From positions 124,001-188,000 of the forward strand of contig CALWLI010000010.1 of assembly GCA_944381485.1 (NCBI GenBank): a DNA stretch of 64,000 nt, in the 5' to 3' direction. Each line of letters starts with the position of its first letter. Position 1 is the first letter of the stretch. Shown piece by piece: positions 61,178-64,000 of this stretch. The notes under the pieces are model-generated. The model had not been told where the DNA came from. It made no database searches and saw only the letters and a program-made list of their open reading frames with translations. The stretch is from an uncultured Lachnospiraceae bacterium (GTDB taxonomy: Bacteria > Bacillota > Clostridia > Lachnospirales > Lachnospiraceae). The position numbers were made by a program, and so were the translations under genes.

Positions 61178-62263
61178 TCAGATGCCTCCCTTTCCGAACC
61201 CGCAGTTGGGATAGGTGCATACAGGGCATCCGAGACAGAGCCCTCCCTCTCCCAGAGAGTAAAGTTCCTCGGCACTTACTTTGTCGTCGGCCATTATCCT
61301 GGGGAGCACCAAGTCAAATATGGTGCGCTTTGCATACATTACGCAGCCCGGAAGTCCCATTATGGCCTTGCCCTCCTCAGTGTAGCCAAGCATGAACATT
61401 GCACCGGGAAGCACGGGAGCACCGTAGCTCACTATGTACGCCCCGGTATTTTTTATAGCCAAGGGAGTCTTATCGTCAGGGTCTACACTCATCCCTCCTG
61501 TACAGAGGACTATATCCGCCCCCTCAGCGATAAACTCATTTATCTTTGCCGTTACAGCCTCATTGTCATCATCACAGGCGGTATGGTTGATCATTTCTCC
61601 GCCGTACTCCTTCATTTTCTCTATAAGTACGGGAGTAAATGTATCCTTTATGCGTCCCTTAAACACTTCGCTTCCGGTATTTATAACAGCAAATCTTTTC
61701 TTTTTAAAGGGCATAAGCCTTATGATGGGCTCCTCAGTAACCTTTGCAAGCTCAGCTCTCATACTGTCCATCGTCTCTTTTTCAATAACAAGGGGGATTA
61801 TTCTGGTTCCGCAGAGCTTGTCTCCTCTCTTGACAGCAGTATTTCCGTGTCTTGTGGCTATCATCATCCGGCCGAAGGAATTTACGGTATAAAGTCCTTT
61901 TCTGTTGATCTTTAACAGCCCGTCCTCCTCGGCGATAAGCTCTATCTTTCCCTCCTTGGGAAGAGTTGCGGACATATGATTAAATACTTTCTTTTCCCCC
62001 TCAGGTCCGTAGGCATCATCATAGCTGCCTCCCTGACAGATCTCTCTCAGTATCTCCGCTCCCTCGTCCTCATGGAGCATGCCCTCCTCTTTCTCCCAGA
62101 CATACAGGTGTTCCTTTCCCACCGAGAGCAGTACAGGTATATCTTCCTCCCTCACTATATGTCCCTTCCTGAATACAGGGCCCTTCTCAACGCCCTTTAT
62201 TATTCTGGTTATATCGTGGCAGAGGACACTGCCTACGGCGTTTTTGGTTTCAATAAGCTTCAT
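61178..62263 (-). CDS. MoeA-like molybdopterin-binding protein with Cys-rich tail
   Basis: A 361-residue protein with a MoCF-binding domain (RFAVINTGSEVFKGRIKD, DIVLCTGGMSVDPDD, IMGLPGCVMYAKRT), the fold that inserts molybdate or handles adenylated molybdopterin. The N-terminal half differs from classical MoeA. The C-terminal end holds four cysteines, CLGCPVCTYPNC, a likely metal site. It opens the molybdenum operon. GGAGGCAAAA precedes the ATG. Confidence 0.88.
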   Translation of the reverse strand: MKLIETKNAVGSVLCHDITRIIKGVEKGPVFRKGHIVREEDIPVLLSVGKEHLYVWEKEEGMLHEDEGAEILREICQGGSYDDAYGPEGEKKVFNHMSATLPKEGKIELIAEEDGLLKINRKGLYTVNSFGRMMIATRHGNTAVKRGDKLCGTRIIPLVIEKETMDSMRAELAKVTEEPIIRLMPFKKKRFAVINTGSEVFKGRIKDTFTPVLIEKMKEYGGEMINHTACDDDNEAVTAKINEFIAEGADIVLCTGGMSVDPDDKTPLAIKNTGAYIVSYGAPVLPGAMFMLGYTEEGKAIMGLPGCVMYAKRTIFDLVLPRIMADDKVSAEELYSLGEGGLCLGCPVCTYPNCGFGKGGI

Positions 62264-62353
62264 TTTTGCCTCCGAGTTTACAGATTGTTATATTTTTAAC
62301 GCGTTATTTTCCTAAAAACATATCGCATACAGTATAGCACTACAAATAAAAAA

Positions 62354-62400
62354 AATAAAGCCCCCATTTTGATCCGTTGAAGATTTTCAGGGACTTTATT
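62354..62400 (-). terminator. Terminator after the APC permease gene
   Basis: On the minus strand AATAAAGTCCC pairs with GGGGCTTTATT around a long loop and is followed by TTTTTTTATT. It separates the permease from the molybdenum operon. Confidence 0.75.
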
Positions 62401-62421
62401 TTCATTATTGTCGATCTTTTT

Positions 62422-63852
62422 TTATACTCGAGCCTTCTCCCTCTGTTTTATCTTGGGAAGGATTATGCCCAGAGCTGTGAGCACAAAGGGTGTGACAATG
62501 TTGAGAGCTGTGGAGGCCATATCACCCTTGACATACATTCCGAAGATGCAGCAGAAGGCGGTAACAAAGAAGCACCAAGCTCCGGCTGTGAGGGCAAGAC
62601 CTCTGTTCTTTGTAAATTTATACTCGGAATCAAATCTTCCCACAGTCTTTCTCAAAGCCATGTATGCCACAAATACCCAGAGGTAACGGAGAGGCATTGT
62701 TACGGAATTCAACTTATTGAGCTGAGTGAGCACTGCTGCCGCTCCGGGGACAAAGGACTGGATCACGATAATACTTCCTGAGAGTATGATCACCATCTTG
62801 ATTCCGTTTATATATGCTCCGTACTTGTTCTTCTTGAGAAGGCCTGAGGGTATGAACTCCCTGGCATCCTCATTGTCAAGAAGCATCCTAAGAGGTGCGT
62901 CTATGCTGAGAACAAGGGTGGAGAACTGTCCTATAGCATTGCAGAGGGCATAGATTATGAGGAAAAGATTTCCCACTCCATAGTATGCTCCCAGCTTTTC
63001 AAAGGCCCAGTAGGATCCGTTTGACACGTAGGAGTTGAAGCTCTCTGTGCTCTCATTGATGGCAGCAGGGTCAAACATCATGCCCATGGCAATAGTTCCC
63101 AGTATGGCGCAGACTATGACCATGATGGCAAGAGCGATTATTCCTCTGGGAAAGCCCTTTGAAGGGTTCTCCATCTTGTTTACGTAGGGAGAGATCTTTT
63201 CGCATCCGCCAACGGCAAACACAAGTATGGAAAGTGAGGTTATATACCCGAAGTTAAACTGAGGTATAAGGTTTTTGATTGAAAAATCAGGTGTGAGGTA
63301 TCCTCCCTGAGGGTTTATGGCAGGAGCCGTAAAAACCATCAGTATATAGAGTATGGACATGACGAACATGCTTGTTCCGGCCACAGTGGCCAGCTTCTTC
63401 AGAGGGTTAAGGCCTCTGCTCGCCACCCAGCAGAAGAAAAGGAACACAGCAAGTGTTGCCATCTGCACTGCTATAGTGGGGAAAGAATCGTAGGTCGTTC
63501 CGTTTTGAAATATCATCCAGCTGAGAGCCTTAAGTCCTCCGCTGCCCTTACTTGCTATGTAGGTTACATGGCATGCCCAGTAGGTCCAGCCTGCATAGTA
63601 AGCGCATTTAGGCCCTATAGTCTTCATGATCCATGAGCTTACACCGCCTCCTGAAGTCTTAAAAGCTGAGCCAAGCTCACCGACCATGAGGGCATAGGGT
63701 ACAAAATACAGCAAAAACATAAGTATCCAGCTAAATATTACCTGTACTCCGTTAAAATAGATAAATCCGTTAGCTACATTTCCGAATCCCCAAACTGTGG
63801 AGAAAGCCATAAAGCCAAGGGTATACCATTTGATCTTTTTTGAGTTATCCAT
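62422..63852 (-). CDS. APC family amino acid permease (YjeM/YgjI-like)
   Basis: A 476-residue membrane protein with about twelve helices in the amino acid-polyamine-organocation family. Features are FMAFSTVWGFGNVANG, GGGVSSWIMKTIGPKCAYYAGWTYW and VFAVGGCEKISPYVNKM, resembling the YjeM/GABA-glutamate antiporter branch. Substrate is not determined. A promoter with extended -10 lies upstream near 63946, and the rest of the right end (63853-64000) is AT-rich and without another gene. Confidence 0.88.
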   Translation of the reverse strand: MDNSKKIKWYTLGFMAFSTVWGFGNVANGFIYFNGVQVIFSWILMFLLYFVPYALMVGELGSAFKTSGGGVSSWIMKTIGPKCAYYAGWTYWACHVTYIASKGSGGLKALSWMIFQNGTTYDSFPTIAVQMATLAVFLFFCWVASRGLNPLKKLATVAGTSMFVMSILYILMVFTAPAINPQGGYLTPDFSIKNLIPQFNFGYITSLSILVFAVGGCEKISPYVNKMENPSKGFPRGIIALAIMVIVCAILGTIAMGMMFDPAAINESTESFNSYVSNGSYWAFEKLGAYYGVGNLFLIIYALCNAIGQFSTLVLSIDAPLRMLLDNEDAREFIPSGLLKKNKYGAYINGIKMVIILSGSIIVIQSFVPGAAAVLTQLNKLNSVTMPLRYLWVFVAYMALRKTVGRFDSEYKFTKNRGLALTAGAWCFFVTAFCCIFGMYVKGDMASTALNIVTPFVLTALGIILPKIKQREKARV

Positions 63853-63945
63853 TTCTGTCCTTCCTTGTTCAAATATTCACCCCTGCCCGCCGGGCTCTCC
63901 CCTCAAAATGTGAGCTGTTCTTTTTGCGAGCACAAGTGTACGCCG

Positions 63946-63951
63946 ATTATA
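63946..63951 (-). promoter_or_regulatory. Extended -10 promoter of the APC permease
   Basis: The minus strand reads TGTTATAAT with a poor -35 region, about 95 bp before the ATG. The same extended element is seen ahead of the HerA-like gene. Confidence 0.5.
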
Positions 63952-64000
63952 ACATAAATTTATGGCTTTTATAAATTAAATTTTATATTTGTTACTTTCT

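Noticed and set aside
61070..61915. 281-residue open frame on the plus strand
   Set aside because: It is the complement of moaC and the MoeA-like gene, both with clear family motifs.
1..64000. CRISPR arrays, tRNA/rRNA genes, prophage or transposase genes
   Set aside because: No regularly spaced repeats, no tRNA or rRNA signatures and no integrase or transposase motifs were seen on either strand.

Overview
This window looks like chromosome from an anaerobic Gram-positive Clostridia, most likely Lachnospiraceae. The evidence is type III glutamine synthetase (GlnN), a split ferredoxin-type glutamate synthase with an ANTAR regulator, T-box and TPP leaders, sigma-A promoters with G-rich Shine-Dalgarno sites, ECF S-components, YesMN-type two-component genes and EFR1 flavodoxin/ferredoxin. 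The species assignment is inference. I saw no rRNA, tRNA, CRISPR, prophage or insertion sequence.

Layout. 1-3.2 kb: a DUF1847 protein, 1-phosphofructokinase, and the membrane subunits of a sodium-pumping decarboxylase including a 38-residue gamma-like peptide. 3.2-13.2 kb (minus): glnN-asnB-carA-carB-dapF-dapL, an operon that moves ammonia into glutamine, asparagine, carbamoyl phosphate and diaminopimelate. 13.3-18.7 kb (plus, divergent): three glutamate synthase subunits, a short GlnA-like protein and an ANTAR antiterminator protein. Both divergent operons begin with a strong promoter followed by a strong terminator hairpin inside the leader, so the ANTAR protein probably controls both. 18.7-22 kb: a sugar ABC importer without ATPase. 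22.2-31.4 kb: mglBAC galactose-type importer behind a membrane-anchored sugar-binding sensor, histidine kinase and AraC-type response regulator. 31.4-33.1 kb: an orphan cytosine methylase and a Vsr-like endonuclease. 33.1-37.5 kb: M20 amidohydrolase and metNIQ under a methionine T-box.

37.5-43.5 kb: an Rrf2 regulator, TPP-riboswitch-controlled thiT, an MBL hydrolase, a HerA-like ATPase, yitT with an unusual leader ORF, and an ECF S-component. 43.6-47.6 kb (minus): an operon of EFR1 flavodoxin/ferredoxin, alpha/beta hydrolase, LuxE-like acyl-protein synthetase and LuxC-like acyl reductase. This has the logic of the bioluminescence fatty-acid reductase (LuxD-E-C) without luciferase and is the most intriguing cassette. 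47.7-52.8 kb: a small zinc-ribbon ORF, an XRE regulator, a Gdx/SugE exporter with a structured leader, a DUF3089 lipoprotein, a type I toxin/antisense RNA locus, and the GGGtGRT/NifU-like pair. 53-64 kb: a MATE exporter, a nine-gene molybdenum cofactor and molybdate uptake operon (moeA-like, moaC, moaA, MOSC-MogA, modA, modB, modE-like, xdhC, yqeC-mocA) and an APC amino acid permease.

Starts were moved downstream from the longest reading frame where a Shine-Dalgarno site, promoter or leader hairpin showed that the longer frame is not translated. All positions were read by eye; RNA folds and family calls come from pattern recognition, not from searches.
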